IMG/VR virus record: IMGVR_UViG_3300050821_002577
Span: 1-59,747 of that record
Direction: 5' to 3' (one strand)
Origin: a virus
DNA length: 59,747 bases
Below are positions 29,682-38,816 of the stretch, in pieces. A model generated the notes under the pieces. The model saw only the letters and a list, made by a program, of their open reading frames with translations. It was not told where the DNA came from and did not search any database. Positions within the stretch are counted from its first letter, which is position 1. Every line of letters begins with the position of its first letter. Made by a program: the position numbers and the translations under genes.

Positions 29682-31378
29682 CAGACATCCAATTCGGCAT
29701 TCACAATCGCCACAGGGAATTGATCGGTGCTCGACAACTCGAAAATTCGATCGAGACCGCTGTTCCTCCGTGTACTGCCCAGCCTAGTCCACCGAACGCG
29801 CCACGAAGTTTGTCCCAACCTGCCCACCGACGCATAGCGCTCTGACGACCAATTGTGCCCTCCATCGTCCGAAAACCGCAACACGACCTGTGGGTTCGCC
29901 CCTACCGCGATACCAATTCCGGTCTGGAAATCCACCTGTAGAGATGTAAATCTCTGTGGCATCATCGACGGCCTCGCCGTAGCGCGCCATGTCCTAACCC
30001 ACTTTCGTGCCGCACCTGCGTCTGTCAGGGTATTCAAGTCGAGTTGATAGAGATGGCCGCTCGCATAATCACCTATGATCAGGAATTGGTTGAAAAAGCT
30101 AAAAACATTTCCGGGGTGTCGCGAGAACAGCCCATTAGCGAACGACAGCCATTGATACCAGACGGGGACACCCGCGAGCATGCTGTCCGTCTTGTCGTAG
30201 ACAAGCGTGAAATTTCCGGTAGGCAGCGTCAGAACATAAAGCTGATGACCCTCCTGCGTGTAGGAGTAGGCGAAAGCGTCCGTCATAATCGCGGTAGCAA
30301 GCAGCGTCTCAATCGCATGGTTCGAAACCCGGCGTGGCGCAAATCCTTCGATTTCTACGACAATGCCAACGCCCTGAGACGTTTCCGACAGGTACATCAG
30401 AGATTCGCCGACCTTAGCCACGCTCCCCCAAGCCGGGGTGCCTCGCTCGATCATCACCGCGCCAAGCGGTTGGAAGGCAAAGCCCGCTGCCCCGGCGTTG
30501 TTCCACACTTCCGTACTGCGTGTCTTGACGACAAAAATTTCGCGGTGAATCGATTTGAGTGCCTGTACCGTGTCCGATTCGCCATCAGCCGTAGCGAAAT
30601 TCAGTGCCGGCCAGACCGAAATATCAAGAACCTGAGACTGCCAGATGGTCATGGTTCCAGGCTGATTGATGAGGGCAAAGCCGTCCTGGAATACCGCCGA
30701 CATAGCTTGGCCCGCGCTCGGAGTGAACGGCAAGGCCACTTGGCACAGCGCTTGAGACCCACCGAACGTCAGCGTGCCAAGCTGAAATCCTGAACCGCTT
30801 CCCGTTGTGTTTTGCTGAACCAATGTCGTAGGTTTCGGATTGAACGCACCCGTCTGGGTTATGGTAAACGTCGATACCGCGCCTCCCGAAACTCCCGTCA
30901 CACGAATAATGCAGGCGGCGGTTTGCCCGCCCGCCAGCGATTGGAGGACGATCGTATCGCCGCTGCTGTAGTTTATTCCGCCCGCCGAAACCGCGCCTCC
31001 CGTTATAGGAAATCCCGCAGGACCGACGTAACCGGCCAGATCGGTAAAAATAGCGATCTGCGTTCCGTTGTCGATCATGCTCACGCGACCGCCGCTTCCG
31101 ACGATTACTCCCGCCGTAAAGGAGACAAATTGTGTCGTGACCGTGTAGACGGTCAGATTGCTTACGACGTACAAAACGTTGGAAATCGAGTGCAGGCCGT
31201 TTACCGGCCCTACACCGACCGCCGCGAGCAAATCGAGGCCGGGAGTGCCATACAGAGCGCCGAGACCCTTTCCATCCTTACCGTCGCCGATTTCAGGCCG
31301 CAGGTTGATTAGCTGATTGTCCGCGAAATTGGTCGAGCGCGTTACGTCATACGGCCCGAAAATCGGGGTCGCCGCCAT
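29681..31378 (-). CDS. Packaged DNA stabilisation protein (P22 gp10-like)
   Basis: A 565-residue protein, somewhat longer than P22 gp10 (472). The beginning SYTRSTNFADNQLINLRPE-type text (TRSTNFADNQLINLRPEIGD) and the beta-propeller-like repetition (GLHSISNVLYVVSNLTVYTV, VGESLMYLSETSQGVGIVVE) are typical of the gp10 family, which closes the portal below gp4. It follows the gp4-like gene with a TAATG overlap, the P22 order. Confidence 0.8.
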   Translation of the reverse strand: MAATPIFGPYDVTRSTNFADNQLINLRPEIGDGKDGKGLGALYGTPGLDLLAAVGVGPVNGLHSISNVLYVVSNLTVYTVTTQFVSFTAGVIVGSGGRVSMIDNGTQIAIFTDLAGYVGPAGFPITGGAVSAGGINYSSGDTIVLQSLAGGQTAACIIRVTGVSGGAVSTFTITQTGAFNPKPTTLVQQNTTGSGSGFQLGTLTFGGSQALCQVALPFTPSAGQAMSAVFQDGFALINQPGTMTIWQSQVLDISVWPALNFATADGESDTVQALKSIHREIFVVKTRSTEVWNNAGAAGFAFQPLGAVMIERGTPAWGSVAKVGESLMYLSETSQGVGIVVEIEGFAPRRVSNHAIETLLATAIMTDAFAYSYTQEGHQLYVLTLPTGNFTLVYDKTDSMLAGVPVWYQWLSFANGLFSRHPGNVFSFFNQFLIIGDYASGHLYQLDLNTLTDAGAARKWVRTWRATARPSMMPQRFTSLQVDFQTGIGIAVGANPQVVLRFSDDGGHNWSSERYASVGRLGQTSWRVRWTRLGSTRRNSGLDRIFELSSTDQFPVAIVNAELDV

Positions 31379-32133
31379 TACTGACCGCCGCCTCGACGGT
31401 TGGAGTCGGTGTAAATATTGTAAGTCCCGTTCGCGCGGCTGACCAACTCGGGATCGTAATTAGCGATATTAATTCGGAGATTCGTGCGCTTGATGTTGCC
31501 CTTACTTTCCGCCGCGAGTTTAACCAGAACCGGCGGCACTCTTACCGCGTCCGGCTTAAAATACGGCCACAGCATCAGTCGCAAATTATCCTGGATCGCT
31601 TTCTGATAACCCGGCGGCAGACTCATCTGCTGCGCTGGATTGGCGAAGTCCACAAGCTGAAGATTGCTGTCCCAATAAAGCGTCCATCCCTGATTGGGGA
31701 TCGGATAGAGGTTGATGACGCCAAGCGGAAACTGTGGATCGTAGAACAGTCGATTGGGGAAATTCGACGTAACCTGCGCGATGTTGCCGATCAAATTCCA
31801 GCGGTCTCGCGGCAAGACTTCGAGGTTGTAGCGGTTGCCGTTGCTGTCGAGCACGTAGCAGCTACCGGGGCTATCAAGGATGCCCAGCGGGCGCTGAACC
31901 GGGAAACTGGCACCGCCGCTCGTGCCCACCGTGTATTGGTACTGCCCCGGAATTAGCAACCCGCTCTGCTCAAGGATCGCGTACGTCATCAACGCTTCGT
32001 TCGACCAACTGTCGAGCATTGTATTGAGTTCTTGCAGCCCGAGCGCGGTATCCTCAGCCCTCAGCGGCTCACCGGGAGCATAGACCCCGATGCCCTGCAC
32101 CGCGTTGGTGATAAGGTCGAGGGCAGAGGCCAT
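31378..32133 (-). CDS. Tail accessory factor (P22 gp4-like)
   Basis: A 251-residue protein of the P22 tail accessory family. N-terminal ALDLITNAVQGIGVYAPGEP with LQELNTMLDSWSNEALM is the family hallmark, and the middle has VINLYPIPNQGWTLYWDSNL. It binds below the portal ring and blocks DNA leakage. Start and stop overlap neighbours by TAATG, so translation is coupled with gp10. Confidence 0.85.
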   Translation of the reverse strand: MASALDLITNAVQGIGVYAPGEPLRAEDTALGLQELNTMLDSWSNEALMTYAILEQSGLLIPGQYQYTVGTSGGASFPVQRPLGILDSPGSCYVLDSNGNRYNLEVLPRDRWNLIGNIAQVTSNFPNRLFYDPQFPLGVINLYPIPNQGWTLYWDSNLQLVDFANPAQQMSLPPGYQKAIQDNLRLMLWPYFKPDAVRVPPVLVKLAAESKGNIKRTNLRINIANYDPELVSRANGTYNIYTDSNRRGGGQ

Positions 32134-32999
32134 TACTCAGCGGCATCCTCTCTGCCCATCACCGTCTCGCGCAGACGGTCAAGCCGCCAGCGACGGTCGA
32201 TCTTGATTCCGCCTTCCTCTGCCAGAGCGTACAGTGCCTCACGCTCTTCGGCTTCAGCCTGATCCGTCGCCATGAAAGCCGCGCGCTCTTCATCGGCCTG
32301 CTTTGCGGCCTTCCATGCACGGAATTCCGCCATCTCTGCGTCTTCCGGCGGCGTCGCGACATACGGCTTTGGCTCCGGCTTCACCGGCACCGCCTCGCCA
32401 CGCGAGCGTAGAATGCGCTCCTCATCCCTGGGGTCTTTAGCGATGAGCGAATCGCCGTTCGAAAAATGCAGCCACTTCGGGTAATCCCGTGTCAAATCCT
32501 CCGGCAGATCAGGGTCTTGCACCAGAACGCCGTCAACCCACTTCGGATATTCGGAACCCGGCTGACCTGGCGACAGCAGAGCCTTTTCGAAAGCATATTC
32601 GTCCGATGTGCCGGCTTCGGTGTACCCTTTCGCGCGCCACTCCGCTTCCTCAGCTTCATTCTTGACAAAGACATCCGGGTACTTCTCGGGGGTTCCGGGA
32701 ATGAGGCTCGTTACCAGCCTGCCATTGTCCAACGTTGCCCCCTGCGACGGAGGCATCGCATCGATGTGGCCGGGATGCACCAACGCCTTTGGAAACACGC
32801 TGTATTCCACGATCTTTTCCATCTGTTCTCCATAGCGCAGATAGCCGCGAGCACGCTCCCGCTCTTCCTGATCGGGGCTATGAACCTCGATCGGCGGAAA
32901 CATCTCAGGCTTTCCGGGGATTGGATTCTCCGGCCCACTGATCGTTGCCGCGACATGGTGCGGATGCACCATCAACTGCGGAAAACCCGGCGAGTCCAT
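32133..32999 (-). CDS. Repeat protein with FP/YP-K-x-HP motifs
   Basis: A 288-residue protein with repeated units: FPQLMVHPHHV, FPKALVHPGHI, YPKWVDGVLVQDP and YPKWLHFSNGDSLIAKDP, most followed by an acidic EE or DE and GY or RG turn. Proteins with such YPKW...EE repeats are common near phage structural genes, and the units probably form small beta hairpins. The C-terminus is a charged helix. Role may be scaffold, connector or cement. Confidence 0.65.
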   Translation of the reverse strand: MDSPGFPQLMVHPHHVAATISGPENPIPGKPEMFPPIEVHSPDQEERERARGYLRYGEQMEKIVEYSVFPKALVHPGHIDAMPPSQGATLDNGRLVTSLIPGTPEKYPDVFVKNEAEEAEWRAKGYTEAGTSDEYAFEKALLSPGQPGSEYPKWVDGVLVQDPDLPEDLTRDYPKWLHFSNGDSLIAKDPRDEERILRSRGEAVPVKPEPKPYVATPPEDAEMAEFRAWKAAKQADEERAAFMATDQAEAEEREALYALAEEGGIKIDRRWRLDRLRETVMGREDAAE

Positions 33000-34543
33000 T
33001 ATTCAGCAGCCTCAGCCATTGCGATCTTGTCATCGCGAATCTTCTGGATCACGCGGCAGCTATAGTCCACGCGGGTCATCTTAACCGATTTGTCCGCGAA
33101 ATACTCATCTACCGCCTGGCGGCAACCGAGCCAATGACCGTAATCATCGATTATCAACACGCCACCGGGGGCGATGCGCGGCCACAAAACTTCCAGTTCA
33201 ACTTTAGTGGAAGCGTACCAATCGGTATCGAGACGTGCGAGCGCAATCGGCCAGCTCTCATTCACAACACGAGGCAGGGTGTCTTCAACCAAACCCTTGA
33301 TGTATTGGACGTGCGGATACCCGGTGCGCGCCATGTTCGCAGTGACAACGTTTAGTGCGCCCTTAGCCATCTCGGGCTTCCATTGCTTGGCTGCCGACCT
33401 GTCGAAAAGGTCAACGTCAATCTCATCGGGGTAAGGTAACCCCTCAAACGTATCGTACAGCATGAGCCTGCGGTCCATATCGTCGCCGAACTTTTTGAGC
33501 GCCAGCGCCGCCATCATCATACTGCCGCCACGCCACACTCCGCACTCAACGATGGCTCCCGGCACCTTCTCACGGACAATGTACTCAACCGTCTTGTAAA
33601 GATCGAAAAGCCGCTCAACCGGCGTCATCGTTTCCTCGCGGCACTCGTCATAGAGCGCCCAGAAATCGGCGTCGAGGTCGGCGAACGCGGTCCTGGCCTC
33701 CGGGTCAGCCAGCATTTCGGCGGAAGAAATCGAACGGCGATCCCATTGAGCCTTCACCTTATCGATAGTGACCTGGATGCCGTCCATGATCTTGCCAGAA
33801 TTAGGATCGAGCAACCCCTTCGAAGCGGCCTTTGCCCTCCGTCTGAAAGTCGGCAAATGGTCGAGTATACGATCTTCCCATGTCCGTACGCCCTGATGCT
33901 TGAAGGTGATGTTCGGATCGACCCAGATGTTTAATCCAGCCGCCGTGACCTTGCGGCAGAACGTATAGTCCTCACCCCAAAACTTGCCGTCCTCACCCCG
34001 GCCGCATTCGAAGATATAGTGGTAATCCAGCCGCTCGCCGCCCGGCGCTTCGTCAGAGAAGATGTTCGACTCAGCCGCCAGTTTCTCCAACACGTGGCGC
34101 TTGATCCGCATGAACCCTGTCGGGACCATCGTAGCGAGTATCAACCCCTCGCTCTCAATCAACTCGCCTTCATGGCTCACTGCGAAGGTACAGGGCCAGT
34201 CCACTTCCTCTGACTTCTTCGGGTACACCCCAGCGACGATAGGATCGGGACGCAGGATGAATTCGAGCGCTTTTTCGGCGGTCCACCCGATATCGTCATC
34301 AAGGAAGAAGAAATTCTCCGTCTTGGGAAACACGCGCAGGAAATCGGTCACGAGCTTATTGCGCGCCTTATCGACGAAGCAATCGCCCGGCCGCACCATG
34401 CACCCCCATGTGATGCCATTGGCCGTAAGCAGACATTGGGTCTCCTGCAAAGACCGCATGTAGTGAGCGACGAACGAATGGCTATACGTCGGCGTCGCAA
34501 AGATAACGTTCGGGCAAAGCTCGTCTGGAACCACGCTCATCAT
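32999..34543 (-). CDS. Fused glycosyltransferase and TylF-type O-methyltransferase
   Basis: A 514-residue two-domain protein. Residues 1-270: GT2-like glycosyltransferase with NVIFATPTYSHSFVAHYM, the metal site DDD at 82-84 (FFFLDDDIGWT) and LIESEGLILATMVPTGF. Residues 334-505: TylF/MycF macrocin O-methyltransferase family with the SAM motif VECGVWRGGSM, LARLDTDWYAS and IIDDYGHWLGCR. It would transfer a sugar and methylate it. Stop and start overlap the neighbouring genes. Target is probably a virion or cell-surface glycan. Confidence 0.85.
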   Translation of the reverse strand: MMSVVPDELCPNVIFATPTYSHSFVAHYMRSLQETQCLLTANGITWGCMVRPGDCFVDKARNKLVTDFLRVFPKTENFFFLDDDIGWTAEKALEFILRPDPIVAGVYPKKSEEVDWPCTFAVSHEGELIESEGLILATMVPTGFMRIKRHVLEKLAAESNIFSDEAPGGERLDYHYIFECGRGEDGKFWGEDYTFCRKVTAAGLNIWVDPNITFKHQGVRTWEDRILDHLPTFRRRAKAASKGLLDPNSGKIMDGIQVTIDKVKAQWDRRSISSAEMLADPEARTAFADLDADFWALYDECREETMTPVERLFDLYKTVEYIVREKVPGAIVECGVWRGGSMMMAALALKKFGDDMDRRLMLYDTFEGLPYPDEIDVDLFDRSAAKQWKPEMAKGALNVVTANMARTGYPHVQYIKGLVEDTLPRVVNESWPIALARLDTDWYASTKVELEVLWPRIAPGGVLIIDDYGHWLGCRQAVDEYFADKSVKMTRVDYSCRVIQKIRDDKIAMAEAAE

Positions 34544-35388
34544 GCCGCCTTCAGATCGTTTTCAAGTTCAGGCCACGCCGCGACCATCATTTCCGCCGCT
34601 TTCGCTTTTAGGCGATCGTATCGTTCGCCGCCCGGCAAAGTCGCCGGCCACCGCTGCGAACGGCAGAAATCGTTGATCGCCTGCGATTTGTACTCAACCA
34701 GCGGGTAGTGCCGGCGCAAAATCTCTTTGCGCCACTTGGGTTCCTTGAAATCGGGCGAATCGATGATCGCCCTGGCCTGCCGACGCCGCACGAGCCGCTG
34801 GCTATCGAAAAAGGTCGCCCACCACGCGACTTCGCGCAACTCCTGCGTGGCGATCTTCGGCCCGGCATCCACCTGAACGTCAGCGAACGAAATCCGATCG
34901 ATCAAGAGCGCGATGTCATGCAGCCAGTGATCGACGAACCAGTAGGGGAAATACGGCGGGTACATGAAGCCGAGCTTCTTCACGAGGCCGTGTGTCGCGC
35001 CCTGGCTGCGCGGAAACGACCAGTTTGCCATCTGGGTATAGACCACGCCGATCCCGTCTGGGAACAGCGCCGCCGCGTCGAGAATCTTCGTGTCAAATCC
35101 CGGCGTCACGTAGGGGGTATAGTCCGCCATCGGAAAATAGACCGAAGCCTTGTAATCGAGGCCCCGATCCCACTTGGCACCCAGCGCATCCTCACGCAGC
35201 CGGCTATCGATGATAATCCGCTTGTCGATTTTCAGCTTGCCAGCGACCGCTTGCGTAGCCGCGTCATCGTCATCGATTGAAATGACGAATTGAGTGGACG
35301 CCTCACCAAGCAAGGGAATCGTCCGCTCAACCGTGTCAAGAAGCCTTTCGGGACGCCCTCGCGTAACCAGATTGATGGTCAGGTTCAT
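34540..35388 (-). CDS. Glycosyltransferase-like protein
   Basis: A 282-residue protein with LTINLVTRGRPERLLDTVER, then FVISIDDDDAATQAV, so a GT-A fold with a DxD-type acidic site. The end is basic (WRKEILRRHYPLVEYKSQAI). It is coupled to the GT-methyltransferase fusion by an ATGA overlap, suggesting a two-enzyme sugar pathway. Family membership is by fold impression. Confidence 0.7.
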   Translation of the reverse strand: MNLTINLVTRGRPERLLDTVERTIPLLGEASTQFVISIDDDDAATQAVAGKLKIDKRIIIDSRLREDALGAKWDRGLDYKASVYFPMADYTPYVTPGFDTKILDAAALFPDGIGVVYTQMANWSFPRSQGATHGLVKKLGFMYPPYFPYWFVDHWLHDIALLIDRISFADVQVDAGPKIATQELREVAWWATFFDSQRLVRRRQARAIIDSPDFKEPKWRKEILRRHYPLVEYKSQAINDFCRSQRWPATLPGGERYDRLKAKAAEMMVAAWPELENDLKAA

Positions 35389-35407
35389 GCCGCAATGGCA
35401 TAAACCA

Positions 35408-36793
35408 TTACGCTCCAGCCATCAAGCCCAAGCTGACCAGTGCCGATCGCATCGCATCGACCAGCGTCGCCGCCTGTGCGCCCTGCGGAGTCACCGGGTA
35501 AATCCAGGTGTCGCCCGGATCGGGAACCGCCTGCGTAAAGTTGGCGATCTGGTAAACCTCACCGTTGGTCGGCGTCAGCGTCGCTGCGGTCGGATTGATG
35601 AAGGTGATTTCCAACAGGTTCGCTGCCGAGACCCGAGCGCCGCCGATGCCAAGGCCGGGCTGGAAACTCGGCTTGTTGACCAGCACCACCGATGACGTAG
35701 TGATGCCCGTCACGGTGAACACCTGAGAAGACGTGGTGTTCGGCGGCACCGCTGCCGGGCTGAGAGCCTGCGCGTAGTTCACGACAGGCGCAACCGGCGA
35801 CGGACGGAAGATCGTCACGCCGTAGACTTCATAGGTGGTGGGCGTCACGGTCGCCGTGATGCAGATATAGTTCACGCCCAACAGGTTTGCCGCCGAGACG
35901 AAGGCATTTCCGACCGAAAGGCCGGTCTGGGCAGTCGGCTTGCTGACGCCCATCACCGTATCTGATACCGCGAGGCCAGTGACGGTAAAGCTCTGCGCCG
36001 TAACCGTGCTGGAAGACGGGCCGGCGGTCACGCCGACATTGGCCTGAATCTGGAGCACGTTCCCAGCCGCACCAACACCGTTGGTCTGCCAGAAGGTATA
36101 GCTGCCGGCCGGCGGCGCGGTCGCGGTCGCCGTCGAAGCGTTGGAGAAGGTAATCCCAACCTGGTTTGGCCCGGCGACCCGAACGCCCGCGATATTCACG
36201 TTGGTCACGGTAGATGGCGCGGAAGCCGCCACCGGGCCGCCGCCAACGGCGATGCCCGGCACGGTGAAAATCTGTTCCGCAGTCGTAGCCGCCGCGACCG
36301 CCGCAGGCGTCAAGGTCTGTGTCACGGTCGGCATCCCGCGAATGGCGACTATACCCCACTTCTCGCCCGCCGTCGCCGTCACGGTCGCCGCAGTGAAGTT
36401 GGAGAACGCGACATCCACAGCTTGCGACGTGGCATAGCGCACGTTGCCCACCGCAAGACCCGCCTGCTGCGACGGCTTGTTGGCGATCACCAAATCGGTC
36501 GAAAGCAGAGAGAACGAAGCGCCCGTCGCCGCCACAGTGGTCACACCGAGCGTCATCGCCACTTCGTTGGTCGAGTTGATGGTGACGCCGCCGGGGGTTT
36601 GCGAAGTCGCGTTGGTGGCGACAAAACCGCCCGCCGTCGCCGTCGAAGTGGTGATCTCACCGCCACCCGAAGGCTGCACGACAGGCGTTGCCCCGAAGAA
36701 CGCAATCAGGTCGGTAGCGCTCTTGCCGAGAACCGTACCGGCCGTGTTGCCGTCCGAAAGCTGCCGAACTGCCGAAGAGACCGAAAGAGGCAT
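35408..36793 (-). CDS. Repeat-domain surface protein (decoration type)
   Basis: A 461-residue Ala/Thr/Val-rich protein with four related units of about 90-100 residues (about 70-165, 170-260, 265-345 and 350-445). Each unit has QxFTVtGI, then a KPsxQxGLxVGNxRVS segment and FxNxTAATxTPTxGExYxI. Such tandem Ig-like or beta domains are typical of phage decoration proteins. It starts after AGGAGCTAGCAA. Thr-rich repeats make it a plausible target for the glycosyltransferases one and two genes downstream. Confidence 0.7.
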   Translation of the reverse strand: MPLSVSSAVRQLSDGNTAGTVLGKSATDLIAFFGATPVVQPSGGGEITTSTATAGGFVATNATSQTPGGVTINSTNEVAMTLGVTTVAATGASFSLLSTDLVIANKPSQQAGLAVGNVRYATSQAVDVAFSNFTAATVTATAGEKWGIVAIRGMPTVTQTLTPAAVAAATTAEQIFTVPGIAVGGGPVAASAPSTVTNVNIAGVRVAGPNQVGITFSNASTATATAPPAGSYTFWQTNGVGAAGNVLQIQANVGVTAGPSSSTVTAQSFTVTGLAVSDTVMGVSKPTAQTGLSVGNAFVSAANLLGVNYICITATVTPTTYEVYGVTIFRPSPVAPVVNYAQALSPAAVPPNTTSSQVFTVTGITTSSVVLVNKPSFQPGLGIGGARVSAANLLEITFINPTAATLTPTNGEVYQIANFTQAVPDPGDTWIYPVTPQGAQAATLVDAMRSALVSLGLMAGA

Positions 36794-36803
36794 TTGCTAG
36801 CTC

Positions 36804-37076
36804 CTAAACAAGAACGCGGACGACATGCGGATCGCTCAACTCTTTCTCGACGCCCAGCCTGATCGCGGTACTCACCGCATGGTAAAGTTCGTCAACCGCC
36901 GCTTTCCCCATCTTCGGGAACATCGGCACCTGCTCCTTGCCCCGATGCTCCGTCTGCCGCGTCACCACCAGTTGGTACAGCGGCTCGCGCGCGGGCTTCG
37001 CCTTACCCATGCTCCGCCCATGCCCGTTGACCGGGTGGAACGGCTTGTCGGAACCGGGAAACCAGACTTCAGGCAT
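36804..37076 (-). CDS. Hypothetical protein, 90 aa, between repeat protein and HNH gene
   Basis: A 90-residue basic protein (MPEVWFPGSDKPFHPVNGHG at the start, VDELYHAVSTAIRLGVEKEL later). The ATG overlaps the end of the HNH gene by eight bases. No family recognised; without the HNH insertion it would follow the coat protein directly. Confidence 0.65.
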   Translation of the reverse strand: MPEVWFPGSDKPFHPVNGHGRSMGKAKPAREPLYQLVVTRQTEHRGKEQVPMFPKMGKAAVDELYHAVSTAIRLGVEKELSDPHVVRVLV

Positions 37077-37557
37077 CAGGCGCACCCTTCGCAAGGTAGG
37101 CGCGAATTTTCTCTATACCGATGCGGTCTCGAAGAGCCTCGTAAGACCCAAGACGGGCGTTGCAAGCGTGACAAAGAAGCCCCCTCACCACCCCGGTGGC
37201 ATGATCGTGATCCACATAAAAATACTTCCGTTCCCATTGGGCGTTTCCGACTTCTGTCGTCCCGCAGAGCGCGCAACTGTGATTTTGAGTCTCCAGCAAC
37301 GCGTCGAATTGGGTTTCGGTTAAGCTGTACTTGTGTTTCAGCCTGTGTCGGCGAGACGCTTCTGGCGTCTTTACCTGTAGCTTGGAAGCGGCCTTCCGGC
37401 GCTCCCGGTATGATTCGCTCTTCGCATAGTGAGCGTTCGCGCGAGCGCGCTCGCACGTCTTGCACCACGTGTTGCGACGCCCCGTCTTGCGATCGGTGAC
37501 GATATACTGGTCTATCGGCTGCTCTATAGAACAACGGCTGCAAACCTTTCCGTCCAT
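37069..37557 (-). CDS. EndoVII-type HNH endonuclease, probably mobile
   Basis: A 162-residue protein of the recombination endonuclease VII (T4 gp49) type. A zinc finger with CSRC and CKTC at the start (6-9, 32-35), then CALCGT (95-98), the active YVDHDHATGVVRGLLCHAC (115-132). It cuts DNA and this family is common as free-standing homing-type genes. It lies immediately downstream of the coat gene, and its ribosome binding site is locked in a hairpin. The ATG is chosen because GAGAGG lies eight bases upstream; an earlier in-frame GTG exists. Confidence 0.85.
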   Translation of the reverse strand: MDGKVCSRCSIEQPIDQYIVTDRKTGRRNTWCKTCERARANAHYAKSESYRERRKAASKLQVKTPEASRRHRLKHKYSLTETQFDALLETQNHSCALCGTTEVGNAQWERKYFYVDHDHATGVVRGLLCHACNARLGSYEALRDRIGIEKIRAYLAKGAPDA

Positions 37558-37559
37558 TT

Positions 37560-37589
37560 GATTCACCTCTCAACTTCGAGAGGTGAATC
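37560..37589 (-). promoter_or_regulatory. Perfect 12-bp hairpin covering the HNH ribosome binding site
   Basis: GATTCACCTCTC and GAGAGGTGAATC are exact inverted complements separated by six bases (37560-37571, 37578-37589). In the mRNA the 3' arm holds the GAGAGG Shine-Dalgarno sequence of the HNH gene, so translation would be blocked when the stem forms. No T tract follows, so it is unlikely to be a terminator. Confidence 0.75.
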
Positions 37590-37622
37590 CTACCCATACT
37601 ATCCCGAGATGTCATCTCAACG

Positions 37623-38816
37623 TTAATTAGTAAGTCGAACTGCCAACTCTGGATAGAAGCAACTGGTCCCCCAAAGAATATCGACACGCGCGGGGAACAC
37701 GTCATTATTCACGTCATAAGCGCGAATAATTCTCATGGAGATATTCTTGTACATTTCACGAGCACGGAAATCGACGCCTTCGGGCAACTCCATCGGCACG
37801 GTAACGAGGCCGAAGGCGTCGCGTACGAAGGCGAGATTTTGTGCGTAGGCCGTCGAGGCGCTTGCCGTCGATGGATTAATGTTGACGCGGGCGAGGTTGG
37901 CGGGGGAGCCGCTGACCGACTGATACGCGCCAGTTGTGGTGATTGATGGGTAGATCGAGAGCGTCGCGTTACCGCCGCTGTCGGAACTTGCCGGTGCGGT
38001 AAGGACGAAGTTGGCGAGCGATCCCGTCGAGGCGCGGGACTGCGGGTTGATGTTGTTGACGCCCGCAAAGGTGATCGAGTCGCCCACGTTGAAGAGGCCG
38101 GTAACGCTGGCGGTCCAACCGTTGGTGACGATCTGGCTGCCGGTCTGGTTCGCGCCGTTGACCACACCCGTGCCGGCAAACGCGCCGAGCGTCTGCGATT
38201 GGATGTTCTCGTCCATATAGATTTCGAAATTGGCGATGGCGGCGAGGAAGCCTTTCAGCGCCGGTTCGGCGACCGACCGGACATAGAGGGTCGAGAGGCC
38301 AGTCGCCATGCCCCAATAAGCGGCGGGGTTGAGCATCAGAACGCGACCATCCTGCGGAGCCGCGTTCTCGTCCATGCGCTGACCGACAGCAGCGAGGAAC
38401 GAAAAGTTGTTCGGCGCAGTGCCGGGGGTGCCGACGACGTTCTGAACCTGCGTGAAGTTGCCGATAACGCCAGAATCGATGCTGTTGGCGAGGGACGCGG
38501 CAGCGGGCTTCAGATAACGTTCGCTGAATTCTTCGATCGTCAGCGTCAAATCCTGAGACGTGAACTGGAAGTCCACATGCTGCTGATTGCTGATCGTGAT
38601 CGAGGTGGATGGCTCGGTGATGTTCTGGATTTGCAGGCCAGGGCCGTTCGAGACCGTGAAGCGGTTCGGCTTGCGAACGGTAAGCGTCGTGCCGATCTTC
38701 GCGAACTGGTTCTCGAATTGGCGGTTGACCTTGGCTGCGGCCACCAGATTGTTTTCGAGAATAACCAGCGTCTCTTTGGTGATGATCGCCGGAGTAAGAA
38801 GCGTATTCGTCGCCAT
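37623..38816 (-). CDS. Major capsid protein (P22 coat fold)
   Basis: A 397-residue coat protein of the P22 gp5 type. The N-terminus (TNTLLTPAIITKETLVILEN, NRQFENQFAKIGTTLTVRKP) is the family hallmark, and an inserted domain with FTVSNGPGLQIQNITEPSTS is as in P22. The C-terminus (SFLRIIRAYDVNNDVFPARV-type text: IIRAYDVNNDVFPARVDILW) ends the HK97-like fold. Slightly shorter than P22 (430). It follows the scaffold gene across a 254-base spacer with a GNRA stem-loop. Confidence 0.85.
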   Translation of the reverse strand: MATNTLLTPAIITKETLVILENNLVAAAKVNRQFENQFAKIGTTLTVRKPNRFTVSNGPGLQIQNITEPSTSITISNQQHVDFQFTSQDLTLTIEEFSERYLKPAAASLANSIDSGVIGNFTQVQNVVGTPGTAPNNFSFLAAVGQRMDENAAPQDGRVLMLNPAAYWGMATGLSTLYVRSVAEPALKGFLAAIANFEIYMDENIQSQTLGAFAGTGVVNGANQTGSQIVTNGWTASVTGLFNVGDSITFAGVNNINPQSRASTGSLANFVLTAPASSDSGGNATLSIYPSITTTGAYQSVSGSPANLARVNINPSTASASTAYAQNLAFVRDAFGLVTVPMELPEGVDFRAREMYKNISMRIIRAYDVNNDVFPARVDILWGTSCFYPELAVRLTN

